Source of the DNA: an uncultured Treponema sp.
GTDB lineage: Bacteria; Spirochaetota; Spirochaetia; Treponematales; Treponemataceae
DNA: 64,000 bases
Assembly: GCA_934718065.1 (NCBI GenBank)
Contig: CAKUZR010000007.1
Location: 1-64,000, forward strand
Direction: 5' to 3'
Notes under the pieces: model-generated
Seen by the model: the letters and a program-made list of their open reading frames with translations, nothing else
What the model was told of the DNA's origin: nothing
Databases searched by the model: none
Shown here: piece by piece, positions 55,955 through 63,629 of the stretch
Layout: every line of letters begins with the position of its first letter
Numbering within the stretch: position 1 is the first letter of the stretch
Translations under genes and position numbers: made by a program

Positions 55955-56191
55955 TTAAGAAATGACAACATTGTCTTTTTTTACAAAACCCAAGTCCTCC
56001 AGAAAATGAACTGTGCGGTAAACTGTAGCCCGCCCTATCTCGCCGTCATTTCTGCGGGCAAGATAATAAAGCTCCTTGCACGAACATCCTGGATTTTTCA
56101 AAATTATATCGACTAGCTGCTTGCGCTGCTCTGTAATACGGCATCCTTTCATTTTGAATGCACCCACGATTTGATTGAATTTCTCGTTCAT
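55955..56191 (-). CDS. Stand-alone Fur-family DNA-binding domain (78 residues)
   Basis: Only the winged-helix half of a Fur/Zur/PerR repressor. It has KGCRITEQRKQLVDIIL (about 15-31), CSCKELYYLA, and RATVYRTVHFLEDLGFVKK, the Fur recognition-helix motif TVYR. The dimerisation/metal-binding half (normally another 60 residues) is missing. A terminator follows directly, so this is not a frameshift. Three cysteines (17, 36, 38) lie in the DNA-binding domain, the last two where typical Fur has metal-ligand histidine nearby. Its promoter overlaps a palindrome that also occurs at the DUF3793/flavodoxin operon. It is likely a metal or redox regulator; the signal is unknown. Confidence 0.78.
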   Translation of the reverse strand: MNEKFNQIVGAFKMKGCRITEQRKQLVDIILKNPGCSCKELYYLARRNDGEIGRATVYRTVHFLEDLGFVKKDNVVIS

Positions 56192-56214
56192 AGGCCACCT
56201 TCTTGATTTATAGA

Positions 56215-56230
56215 ATTAGCATAGGCTAAC
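56215..56230. promoter_or_regulatory. Palindromic operator, site A
   Basis: ATTAGCATAGGCTAAC on the plus strand: TTAGC (56216-56220) and GCTAA (56225-56229) form an inverted repeat with a 4-nt centre. It matches sites B and C upstream of the DUF3793 operon at 13-14 of 16 positions and overlaps the promoter of the Fur-like gene. Confidence 0.65.
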
Positions 56231-56246
56231 TATAAAAAAAAGTCAA
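56218..56246 (-). promoter_or_regulatory. Promoter of the mini-Fur gene
   Basis: On the minus strand TTGACT (56246-56241), a 17-nt spacer and TATGCT (56223-56218). The -10 box lies inside the palindrome TTAGC-ATAG-GCTAA, so binding there would block transcription of the gene itself. Confidence 0.6.
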
Positions 56247-56250
56247 TATC

Positions 56251-56396
56251 TTAAATTCGGGGATTCTGTGGCAAGGATTGGAAGGCCTGGCGAAGCCAGT
56301 TCCGAAGCGGCAGCGAAGGAATGGAGGCGAAAGCCGGAAGCCTGAAAAGCCTGGTTTTGGCTGGAGAGCTTAGCGAGCCAGACAAAAGCCACCCGA
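56251..56396. other. GC-rich non-coding stretch with several small hairpins
   Basis: Between the zipT-like gene and the mini-Fur promoter lies a stretch much richer in G and C than its surroundings. It holds short inverted repeats in a row: CTGGC-GAA-GCCAG (56287-56299), GGC-GAAA-GCC (56327-56336) and TGGCT...AGCCA (56358-56380). It has no convincing reading frame or ribosome site. It could be a small structured RNA, a dispersed intergenic repeat or a processed 3' end of the transporter mRNA. Confidence 0.4.
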
Positions 56397-56438
56397 AATA
56401 TAAAAATCAAAAAAATGAAATTTCTGCTGAAACATTTT

Positions 56439-57215
56439 TCAGCCCAGCGCGACATCCAGCGCCATCATAAGCACAAAGCCCAGTCCGAAGCCGATTGTGC
56501 CGTTGTTTGAATGTTCGCCCTCGCTCGCCTCCGGAATAAGCTCCTCGACCACCACAAAAAGCATTGCGCCGGCGGCAAAAGACAGAAGGTACGGAAGAAT
56601 TCCTTCAACAAACCTTGAAAGAACGATTGTAAGAAAACCGGCAAGAGGCTCGACAATTCCGGAAAGCGTTCCGTAGGCAAAAGATTTCAGTTTTCCGTTT
56701 CCGTCCGCTTTGAGCGGCAGGCTGATTATAGCTCCCTCGGGAAAATTCTGGACGGCGATTCCAACTGAAAGAGCCAGCGCGGCGGCAAAATTCACTTCGA
56801 CTGAATTTGAAAGAACTCCGGCGGCAACAACTCCGACTGCCATTCCCTCCGGAATATTGTGAAGCGTTACGGCAAGGCAAAGCATTGTTGTTTTTTTCAG
56901 CTTTGAGGCAGGTCCGTCCGCTTTCTGGGAATCAAGGTGAAGATGCGGAACAACCATATCAAGAATGTACAAGAACGCCATTCCAAGGACGATTCCAACC
57001 GCGGCAGGAACAAACGCGAAACGCCCGAGGCTCTGGCTTTGGGAAATTGAAGGAACAACAAGCGACCACACGGAAGCCGCAACCATGACTCCGGAAGCGA
57101 AGCCAAGCAAAAGTTTCTGAACGTTTTTCTTCAGCTCGTCTTTTACGAAGAAAACAACCGAGGAGCCAAGCAGCGTGCCAAGAAACGGAATCAACAGAAT
57201 GTAAAAAATGCCCAC
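56439..57215 (-). CDS. ZIP family metal transporter
   Basis: A 258-residue membrane protein for divalent metal uptake (Zn2+, possibly Fe2+ or Mn2+). It has about eight helices. The metal-site motifs are HNIPEGMAVG in helix four and QNFPEGAII in helix five. A His-containing loop (PHLHLDSQK) lies before helix four. The start is GTG at 57215 because GGAGGT lies 5 nt upstream; a longer frame to 57302 would pass through a terminator hairpin. It sits between the flavodoxin and mini-Fur genes, all on one strand. Confidence 0.9.
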   Translation of the reverse strand: MGIFYILLIPFLGTLLGSSVVFFVKDELKKNVQKLLLGFASGVMVAASVWSLVVPSISQSQSLGRFAFVPAAVGIVLGMAFLYILDMVVPHLHLDSQKADGPASKLKKTTMLCLAVTLHNIPEGMAVGVVAAGVLSNSVEVNFAAALALSVGIAVQNFPEGAIISLPLKADGNGKLKSFAYGTLSGIVEPLAGFLTIVLSRFVEGILPYLLSFAAGAMLFVVVEELIPEASEGEHSNNGTIGFGLGFVLMMALDVALG

Positions 57216-57242
57216 AGAAACACCTCCTGCTGCAAAAATAGT

Positions 57243-57299
57243 TAAAAAAAACACAGGATTCAAGCTTTTTGATGGAGAACGGTTCGCCTGAATCCTGTG
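57243..57299 (-). terminator. Strong terminator/attenuator between flavodoxin and ZIP genes
   Basis: On the minus strand CACAGGATTCA (57299-57289) pairs perfectly with TGAATCCTGTG (57262-57252), followed by TTTTTTT. It is 58 nt after the flavodoxin stop and only about 28 nt before the ZIP start codon. It may simply end the flavodoxin mRNA, but a possible promoter (TTATTG, 17 nt, TATAAA) lies before it, so it might act as an attenuator in the ZIP leader. Confidence 0.8.
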
Positions 57300-57357
57300 C
57301 AAAAGTCGGGTTTACTTTTTATAATTTATGACTTGCAGTTCAATAAATTCCAAACAA

Positions 57358-57774
57358 TTACGCTTCCTGTCCAAGTTTTTCACAGGCTGCGGAAGTTTCT
57401 TCATCCGGGGAAAGATGTCCGGCGAGCCCCTCGCCGTTTACGACTTCCGCTCCGGCTGCCGCGATACGGTCGCGCCACAAGCGGAGCCACTCGCCGTCGC
57501 CCCAGTCGTACGAGCCGAAAATTGCGACTTTTTTGCCGGAAAGTCCGGATTCTATGGAGCTGTAGAAATTTTCCATGGATTCCTCAACTTCCTCAGCGCC
57601 CATCGCAGGGCTTCCAAGAATTATCACATCGCTGGCAAGAACTTCCGCTGCGTCCGCGCTGTCCGCCGTTGAAAAATAAACTTCCGCTCCGGATTTTTCC
57701 GCGCCTTTTTTTACGGCGTTCGCCATGGCCTCGGTATTTCCTGTTGTTGTTGAATAAACAATTGCTTTTTTCAT
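57358..57774 (-). CDS. Flavodoxin
   Basis: A 138-residue FMN-binding electron carrier. The phosphate-binding loop is YSTTTGNTE (about 8-16). The aromatic/glycine loops around FMN are ILGSPAMGAEEVEE and IFGSYDWGDGEWLRLW. It has a GAGGTG ribosome site that overlaps the DUF3793 stop, so the two are coupled. Flavodoxins often replace ferredoxin when iron is low, which fits the Fur-like regulator and shared operator nearby. Confidence 0.93.
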   Translation of the reverse strand: MKKAIVYSTTTGNTEAMANAVKKGAEKSGAEVYFSTADSADAAEVLASDVIILGSPAMGAEEVEESMENFYSSIESGLSGKKVAIFGSYDWGDGEWLRLWRDRIAAAGAEVVNGEGLAGHLSPDEETSAACEKLGQEA

Positions 57775-57778
57775 TTTT

Positions 57779-58360
57779 TCACCTCAAATATTTTATTTTT
57801 TCTTTGTAATTTTTCGCCGCCTGAAAAATATCCACTCCTTTTTCAAGCTGGGTTGAGCAAAAATTCCTGCACTTTGAATATTCGCTCATCAAAAGCCTTG
57901 CCGAATCAATATTTCCATAAACTTTCCAGTCGCCAAGAAATTTGAATCCAGCGCCGCTGTTAAGCTCAAACTGAACCACATCTTCCAGCGGATATCCAAG
58001 GAAAAATCCGACTTCATGCGGAAATTCCCCGCCTGACAGAAGCCTTGAAAAAAGCTCCATCATAATTGAGTCGAAGCCTTTTTCAACCGGATATTTTTTT
58101 TCCTTCAGATACGAAATCGCGCTTTTTTTTGAAAACTGTTTTTTCAGAAGATTTTTGTCGTAAACAAACAAAAGAATTCTGCCTTCAGTTTTTTGAATCG
58201 GAACCATAAAAATTCCGGATGCAGAAAAATATGATGAAAATTCCAGAAGTTTTTTCAGTTCGTTTCCATAACGTTCAAGATTTACAGAAAACAAATTCGC
58301 TGGCTTTACGCCGCAAAACACAGGCGCGCCGCATTTTATCAAAACTTGCTCAAAGCTCAT
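57779..58360 (-). CDS. DUF3793 family protein
   Basis: A 193-residue soluble protein, start ATG 58360 with AAGGAAA upstream. Family-like features are CGAPVFCGVKPANLF near the N-terminus, FLGYPLEDVVQFE and FLGDWKVYGN in the middle, and a Cys-containing MSEYSKCRNFCSTQL before the C-terminus. DUF3793 genes commonly accompany flavodoxin and iron-uptake genes in anaerobes; the biochemical role is unknown. It is the first gene of the operon with flavodoxin, behind a promoter flanked by two palindromes. Confidence 0.8.
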   Translation of the reverse strand: MSFEQVLIKCGAPVFCGVKPANLFSVNLERYGNELKKLLEFSSYFSASGIFMVPIQKTEGRILLFVYDKNLLKKQFSKKSAISYLKEKKYPVEKGFDSIMMELFSRLLSGGEFPHEVGFFLGYPLEDVVQFELNSGAGFKFLGDWKVYGNIDSARLLMSEYSKCRNFCSTQLEKGVDIFQAAKNYKEKIKYLR

Positions 58361-58371
58361 CGTATTTCCTT

Positions 58372-58393
58372 TTAGTTAGCAATAACTAACTAA
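58372..58393. promoter_or_regulatory. Palindromic operator, site B
   Basis: A perfect inverted repeat TTAGTTAG-N6-CTAACTAA. It lies at the expected transcription start of the DUF3793 operon, an ideal position for a repressor. Its core GTTAGCAATAACTAAC differs little from sites A and C. Confidence 0.75.
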
Positions 58394-58422
58394 TTTATAC
58401 AGGAAGATTTAATTTTATTCAA
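58394..58422 (-). promoter_or_regulatory. Promoter of the DUF3793-flavodoxin operon
   Basis: On the minus strand TTGAAT (58422-58417), a 17-nt spacer and TATAAA (58399-58394). Operator site B begins right after the -10 box and covers the expected transcription start; site C begins 3 nt before the -35 box. Confidence 0.7.
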
Positions 58423-58424
58423 GT

Positions 58425-58442
58425 AGTTAGCATAAACTAACT
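58425..58442. promoter_or_regulatory. Palindromic operator, site C
   Basis: AGTTAGCATAAACTAACT, a perfect 6-bp inverted repeat with a 6-nt centre. It lies between the DUF3793 promoter and the divergent secreted-protein gene, and so could control both directions. Confidence 0.72.
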
Positions 58443-58467
58443 TAAATTTTCTTCCGATTTTTTATAT

Positions 58468-59460
58468 ATGAGATTTATTTTTCTTCCGCTTTTTTTTATG
58501 TTTTTTTTCGCAAATATTCTTTCCGCCGAAATTCCGGAGGAGCTGAAAGGTATTTGGCAGGGAAATGACAGAATCATTTTTTTTGGCGGAAACGACGAAA
58601 TTTCAATCATTTTAAAGGAATACTACGGCTGGTACTACGACCGCGCTGTTGAGCCGGAAGAATTTTCAAAAATTCAGCCTAGAAAAAGAAACATTGCCAC
58701 ACAAAAAAAGGCGCTCAGCTACAAAGCCAGCTTTGAAAAAATCGAAAACGGCTGCGACGCATGGGAACTGACAATCCTGATTGACGAAAAAACAAAATCA
58801 ACAGTTCCGCTCGCATTGGTTGACGGGAAAATATATCTGAATTTCTGGCTAAAATCTTCAGAAAACACAAACGATGAAAACGGCGGAAACACTGAAAATC
58901 CGCTGTTCGGCTGCTGGAAAGGCTTGAACACCGAAAATTCCATCAGGATAAGCCAAAGAAACAGCAAGGAAAATTTAATTTCTTGGTACATCACAGAAAA
59001 CGGCGCATACAGGCTAAGATTCTGGAGCACAAAAATGCCCCACGATGAGACAAAAGCAGTTTTTTCAGACAACAATACGCTTTTCACGGTTGATAAACAG
59101 ATTTTTTCAGCAGGAACGAACTACACCTGCGTAAGCGGAAAAGGCTCGAACATCCGGAACGTTGAAAAATACGCGGAGCTTCCGTTCAAGGTTATAATGG
59201 ACAAAAGCGGAAAAATAATTGCGTCGGGCGAGCCGTTTCTTTCTAAAATTGAAGGAAAAGATTCCGCGGAAAATCTTATGGAAATTGTCCGCGAGGCGAA
59301 TTCAAGGCGAAAACCGGATCCTGCGCCGCTTTTTCCGGAAGAAGAGCTTGACTGGCACTGGGATCTTATAAATCAGCTTGAAAAAGGAAACAAAATAATA
59401 GAAGAAGTCCGCGAAAGGCAGAGGGAATTTGGCGCGCGTCCGGGCGACACGCAAAAATAA
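58468..59460 (+). CDS. Exported protein, function unknown
   Basis: A 330-residue protein with a signal peptide (RFIFLPLFFMFFFANILSAE). The mature part begins IPEELKGIWQGNDRIIFFGG and has a second similar GCWKGLNTENSIRISQ segment near 150, suggesting two lipocalin- or DUF-like beta domains in tandem. The tail is charged and helical. It is divergent from the DUF3793 operon and shares the operator region, so it may belong to the same regulon. It was not recognised. Confidence 0.6.
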   Translation: MRFIFLPLFFMFFFANILSAEIPEELKGIWQGNDRIIFFGGNDEISIILKEYYGWYYDRAVEPEEFSKIQPRKRNIATQKKALSYKASFEKIENGCDAWELTILIDEKTKSTVPLALVDGKIYLNFWLKSSENTNDENGGNTENPLFGCWKGLNTENSIRISQRNSKENLISWYITENGAYRLRFWSTKMPHDETKAVFSDNNTLFTVDKQIFSAGTNYTCVSGKGSNIRNVEKYAELPFKVIMDKSGKIIASGEPFLSKIEGKDSAENLMEIVREANSRRKPDPAPLFPEEELDWHWDLINQLEKGNKIIEEVRERQREFGARPGDTQK

Positions 59461-59517
59461 AGCGCGGAAAATAAAAAATCACTTTTCATGGCTTTTAAAA
59501 ATCAGTAAACTTTTTGT

Positions 59518-60693
59518 ATGGTTACGTATCTTGCAAAAATCGGCGAGCTTATGCTGAAAGGCTCGAATCTGAAAACTTTTGAAAAACTGCTTTACTCAAA
59601 CACAAAAACTTATCTGAAAGGCTTGAATCTTAACGTTCAGTGCCATGCGGGCCGGCTTTACATTGACTGCGAGGAAAAAGATTCCGCCGCAGTTGAGGAA
59701 ACGTTGAGCCATCTTCTGGGAATTACCGGCTGGGCGCGCACACTCACCTGCGAAAACGACATAAATGAAATAAAAAAATGCGTCCGAAAAATTGCGGAAA
59801 CTGAAAAAGAGCTGAATCCGCGGATAAAAACATTCAAAATTGAAGCGCGCCGCGGAGACAAGCGGTTTCCGATGAATTCTTTTGAAATAAACTGCGAATG
59901 CGGAGCGGCCGTCTGCGACGATGATTTTCTTGAAGTTGACGTTCATAATCCTGACATAAGAATTTACGTTGAAGTGCGGGAGCGGACTTTTATCTACAGC
60001 GATTCTAAAAAAGGAAACCGCGGGCTTCCGGCAGGCTGCAGCGGCCTTGGACTTCTTCTGCTTTCCGGCGGAATTGACTCTCCTGTTGCCGGCTACCGAA
60101 TGATGCGCCGCGGAATGAAAATCGAATGTGTTTATTTTCATTCGTATCCGTACACTTCAATTGAAGCGCAGAAAAAAGTTGAGGAGCTTGCCGCAAAACT
60201 TTCAGAATTCGGGCTGAAAACATATCTGAACATAATACCTTTCACGGATGTACAGATGAAAATAAAGCAGAAAGCGCCGGAAGAATGGTCAACGCTTATG
60301 CTCCGTGTCTGCATGATGAAAGTCGCAAATATGCTTGCAAAACGAATCGAAGCGGACTGCATTGTAACCGGCGAAAGCCTTGGCCAGGTTGCGAGCCAGA
60401 CAATCGAAAATATGAATATAACAGAGCATTTCGCTGACTTTCCGCTGCTGCGCCCGCTTGTCGGACTTGACAAGGAAGAAATAATGCAGACCGCGGAATT
60501 TATCGGGACATACAACACTTCAATTCTGCCTTACGAGGACTGCTGCGTGCTTTTCAGCCCGAAACATCCGGTTTTAAGGGGAAGAATTGAAGATGCGGAA
60601 CGAATTTTCAAGGAGCTTGAAGCCGACGAGCTTATCAAGGAATCCTATGAAAAACGTGAAATCAAACGTTTCGAACTGGGGAAAGAAATTTAG
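59518..60693 (+). CDS. thiI: tRNA 4-thiouridine sulfurtransferase ThiI (no rhodanese domain)
   Basis: Adenylates and thiolates U8 of tRNA and can supply sulfur for thiamine. The 391 residues comprise an N-terminal ferredoxin-like and THUMP region (about 1-165), then the PP-loop domain with LLLSGGIDSPVAGYRMMRRG, and ESLGQVASQTIENM. It lacks the C-terminal rhodanese domain of the E. coli form, like most bacterial ThiI. Its 3' end overlaps the convergent glycosyltransferase by 32 nt. TAAACT lies 6 nt before the ATG with no Shine-Dalgarno. Confidence 0.94.
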   Translation: MVTYLAKIGELMLKGSNLKTFEKLLYSNTKTYLKGLNLNVQCHAGRLYIDCEEKDSAAVEETLSHLLGITGWARTLTCENDINEIKKCVRKIAETEKELNPRIKTFKIEARRGDKRFPMNSFEINCECGAAVCDDDFLEVDVHNPDIRIYVEVRERTFIYSDSKKGNRGLPAGCSGLGLLLLSGGIDSPVAGYRMMRRGMKIECVYFHSYPYTSIEAQKKVEELAAKLSEFGLKTYLNIIPFTDVQMKIKQKAPEEWSTLMLRVCMMKVANMLAKRIEADCIVTGESLGQVASQTIENMNITEHFADFPLLRPLVGLDKEEIMQTAEFIGTYNTSILPYEDCCVLFSPKHPVLRGRIEDAERIFKELEADELIKESYEKREIKRFELGKEI

Positions 60694-61807
60694 CCGCGAC
60701 TTTTGACGCATCAGTATCAATTCTGATGCTGTCAAAATTCTTTTTCATGTCTGAAGAAAAATTTTCATCATTCATAAGGTCGTTTATTTTTCGATAAATT
60801 TTTCTTGCATTCTGAATGAAAAATCCGACATTGTTTCTTACCGCAAAATGCATGTTTCCAAGTTCCTGGTTATGAATATACCGGCTGATTATAACTGGCT
60901 TTCTGAATGAAAGAACTTCCATCAAAGTTGCAGGTCCAGCCTTGATTACCGCGCAGTCACAGATTTTCACAAGCTCGTCGAAATAGTCAACAAACCCGAA
61001 TACATGCAGATCCAGCTTTGGATGGGCAATCCGCAGAAGAGTCATATTTCTTTTTTTCACAATGTCCCGCCCGCAGATAATTGCAGTGGCAAAATTCGCC
61101 TTGTGAAGAATGCACTGGTTTACAATTTCTGTTGCGCCAGGAAGTCCTTCTCCGCCGCCAACAAGAAGAAGAACTTTTTTTTCAGGGTCGAAACCGTGCT
61201 TTATTTTCAGCATCCGGATTTCTTCCGGATTTTCCACGTGGTTTCTGAATTTTTCATTCATAAGGAACGGAATCACCGTGATGTTTTCAGGAGGAACTCC
61301 ACATTCTTTTATTCCAATCTGCCGGGCTTCCTCTGAATAAACCATATAGTTAAGATTTTTTTCATAGAACCAGCAGTGCGGAACGGTGAAAGGATCTGTA
61401 ACTACAACCGTGAAATTTATGTTCCAAGGAATATTTTTTATAACATCCTTTACAAAAGGCGTAACCCCAAAGTGAAAGCAGACTATGTCGGTCGGATGCT
61501 CCTTCAAAATCATTTTTCTAAGATGATGCCGCGCTTCCGGTCCGATTATATAGTTCAAAAGACTCTGGAGCCATCTGCGCTGGCCAAGGTCGTAAACCAA
61601 AGGAAAAAGCCCGTGGATAAAATTCAGAGAGTAATTGTATCCTTTTTCAAAAATAAGATGACCAAGTCCATGGCGGCTGTAGCCAATCTCCATTTTGATT
61701 TCAACATCCGGATCAATCTTCTTCATTGAGTTTGCAAGAACTTTTGCGGCGGATTTATGTCCTGCGCCAGTATTTAAATATAGAAATAAGAATTTCCTGT
61801 TTGCCAT
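60662..61807 (-). CDS. MGDG-synthase-like glycolipid glycosyltransferase (GT28)
   Basis: A 381-residue GT-B enzyme of the monogalactosyl/monoglucosyl-diacylglycerol synthase type. The N-terminal domain has YLNTGAGHKSAAKVLANSM and FVVTDPFTVPHCWFYE-like (here VVVTDPFTVPHCWFYEKN). The C-terminal UDP-sugar site has LLLVGGGEGLPGATEIV and CAVIKAGPATLMEVLSFRKP. It probably makes glycosyl-diacylglycerol, a known class of treponemal membrane lipid. Its ATG shares one base with the stop of the outer-membrane gene upstream. Confidence 0.87.
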   Translation of the reverse strand: MANRKFLFLYLNTGAGHKSAAKVLANSMKKIDPDVEIKMEIGYSRHGLGHLIFEKGYNYSLNFIHGLFPLVYDLGQRRWLQSLLNYIIGPEARHHLRKMILKEHPTDIVCFHFGVTPFVKDVIKNIPWNINFTVVVTDPFTVPHCWFYEKNLNYMVYSEEARQIGIKECGVPPENITVIPFLMNEKFRNHVENPEEIRMLKIKHGFDPEKKVLLLVGGGEGLPGATEIVNQCILHKANFATAIICGRDIVKKRNMTLLRIAHPKLDLHVFGFVDYFDELVKICDCAVIKAGPATLMEVLSFRKPVIISRYIHNQELGNMHFAVRNNVGFFIQNARKIYRKINDLMNDENFSSDMKKNFDSIRIDTDASKVAAKFLSPVRNV

Positions 61808-63549
61808 TAAAAAATAATTTTAACTCCTGCCCTGAAATAATGATTATAAGAATTGTGAAGATGCGCTTTCCACTGGTCGTGCGCGCTGTCAACTATTGCC
61901 TGGGAAGCCTGTTTTTCTTCTTCAGTAGAATATTTCAAATTTGTGTAATTTCCAGTGTAAATTCCATCGTCAACGCCGTCGTTTCTTATGAATTCAAATG
62001 TGTAGCCTGCAAAAATTGAAACTGTCGATTTTGAGCCGAAAGTATATTCTATGTCAATTCCAGCCTGCATTGTGTACATCAGGTTGTCCTGCAGAAGAAA
62101 TCCCGTCTGGTCTTTTGCGGAATCAAGGTTCTGAGTGTTCTGCGACAAGCTTGTGTTTGTGGCCGCTGTTCCGTCAAGCTTGGCAATATCTTCAAGATCC
62201 CAGTCTTCATACTGGTTTCCGTGCCGGGAATATGCGGACGTTGTGGAAATCTTCAAATTTTTCACTGGATTGAAATTCAATGTCATGGAAATTCTGTCGG
62301 AATTCGGAAGCAAGTCCGTTCCAATCGGATAGCCGAAATTTGAATAAGTTCGGTAATTGTATTTGTCATCAATTGTATCGTAAGCAGTGAATGTATACGG
62401 CGTAACCAGCGTGTAGTCAACTGAAATCAGGCTCGCGATTGAATCAAGCGGAGTGTACGTGAAACCCGTCTTAAAAGCAGCCCGGATTGCAGCGTCGTTC
62501 CACTTAAACTTCAAGAAGTTTTTAGCCTGCAAGTCGTTCAGAAGGAATTCTGTATTCCACGAAAAGCACGGAACCGGCTTCACTTCAATTTTTGTTCCGC
62601 CGTAAAGCATTTCGCTGTTTCCGTCCGCGAGCGCAACAATTACCCATGGAACCGGCGTTAAAAATGAAGGATTGAAATTTTTGCCGAACACTGCGCCTTC
62701 AAAATAAGCAATGTTCAGTTTTCCGTTCAGCAAAGGAACGTTGAGCGAGTGAAAGGCAAAAAATTTGTCGAAGGAAAAATCATTTTCAAGATTTTTGTAT
62801 TTGCCCGAAGCTCCGGTCAAGCCGAAAACCTGCGAATACTGAAAGAATTTGCCTTCATAGTTAAAAGTTCCGTTAAGTAATTTTGCCGAATTCGCGGAAA
62901 GAATCAGGTCGTCCGCCGGAAAAAGCCCGTATGCCAAAGAGCTGTATCCAAATGTGCCGTATAATTCCGTGCCGCCAACAGAAACATTTCCTGCCAAATC
63001 CATAAGAATGTCAACGTCGCCCGCGTTGAACCGGAAAGGCTCAATCACCGACAGGCTTGAATCAGACATATAGCGCGGAAGAACTTCAGCGGAATCCACA
63101 AAAGAGCTGAGCCCGCGCGCCTCCGCAAAAAATCCGGCGCCAAAAAAACTTCCCGCAGAAAAATCCGAGGCAAACGAAACCGAGCCGGCCGCCTGGTTCA
63201 AGTTGCTGAAACGCTCCGCATTTTCATTTTCCGTGTCTTCAAGCGAATAAATTTTTCCAAAATATTTTCCGGAAGAAGAAATTCGCCAGTTTTTTCCAAA
63301 AAATTTTTCATAATGACGCGCTGCCCGCCTCTGCTCATCAGGCTCGCCGTCCTGAATAACTTTTTCGAGCATATTTTTTACAATGTTCACGGGATACGGC
63401 TTAAGCTGCGGAAGACGTTCAACGTAGCCTTTCTGGTACCAGCCGACCGCATCTGAATAAAATTCATCCTTAGGATCAACGCTCACCTGCGCAAAAACAG
63501 CCGCCGCAAAAAGAGAAAGAATTGAAAAAACAAAAACACTTTTTTTCAT
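61807..63549 (-). CDS. Wzi-like outer-membrane protein
   Basis: A 580-residue exported protein (start ATG 63549; an in-frame TTG lies four codons earlier). The signal peptide ends AAAVFAQ. The head (DEFYSDAVGWYQKGYVERLP, then LKPYPVNIVKNMLEKV) is clearly like those of the proteins at 2341 and 4309, and a long aromatic-rich barrel-like region ends in AGVKIIF. It is paired with a glycolipid glycosyltransferase, again suggesting a role at the cell surface in glycan handling. Confidence 0.58.
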   Translation of the reverse strand: MKKSVFVFSILSLFAAAVFAQVSVDPKDEFYSDAVGWYQKGYVERLPQLKPYPVNIVKNMLEKVIQDGEPDEQRRAARHYEKFFGKNWRISSSGKYFGKIYSLEDTENENAERFSNLNQAAGSVSFASDFSAGSFFGAGFFAEARGLSSFVDSAEVLPRYMSDSSLSVIEPFRFNAGDVDILMDLAGNVSVGGTELYGTFGYSSLAYGLFPADDLILSANSAKLLNGTFNYEGKFFQYSQVFGLTGASGKYKNLENDFSFDKFFAFHSLNVPLLNGKLNIAYFEGAVFGKNFNPSFLTPVPWVIVALADGNSEMLYGGTKIEVKPVPCFSWNTEFLLNDLQAKNFLKFKWNDAAIRAAFKTGFTYTPLDSIASLISVDYTLVTPYTFTAYDTIDDKYNYRTYSNFGYPIGTDLLPNSDRISMTLNFNPVKNLKISTTSAYSRHGNQYEDWDLEDIAKLDGTAATNTSLSQNTQNLDSAKDQTGFLLQDNLMYTMQAGIDIEYTFGSKSTVSIFAGYTFEFIRNDGVDDGIYTGNYTNLKYSTEEEKQASQAIVDSAHDQWKAHLHNSYNHYFRAGVKIIF

Positions 63550-63629
63550 CAGAAATCCCAAATAATTTTATTAAAACTCTCAAAACTGATTTTTGAAAAT
63601 TCAATTTATTTTCTTATTTTACTTATTTA

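Noticed and set aside
56243..56455. 70-codon open frame in the GC-rich intergenic stretch
   Set aside because: No ribosome site, overlap with the ZIP gene end, and composition dominated by hairpin sequence.
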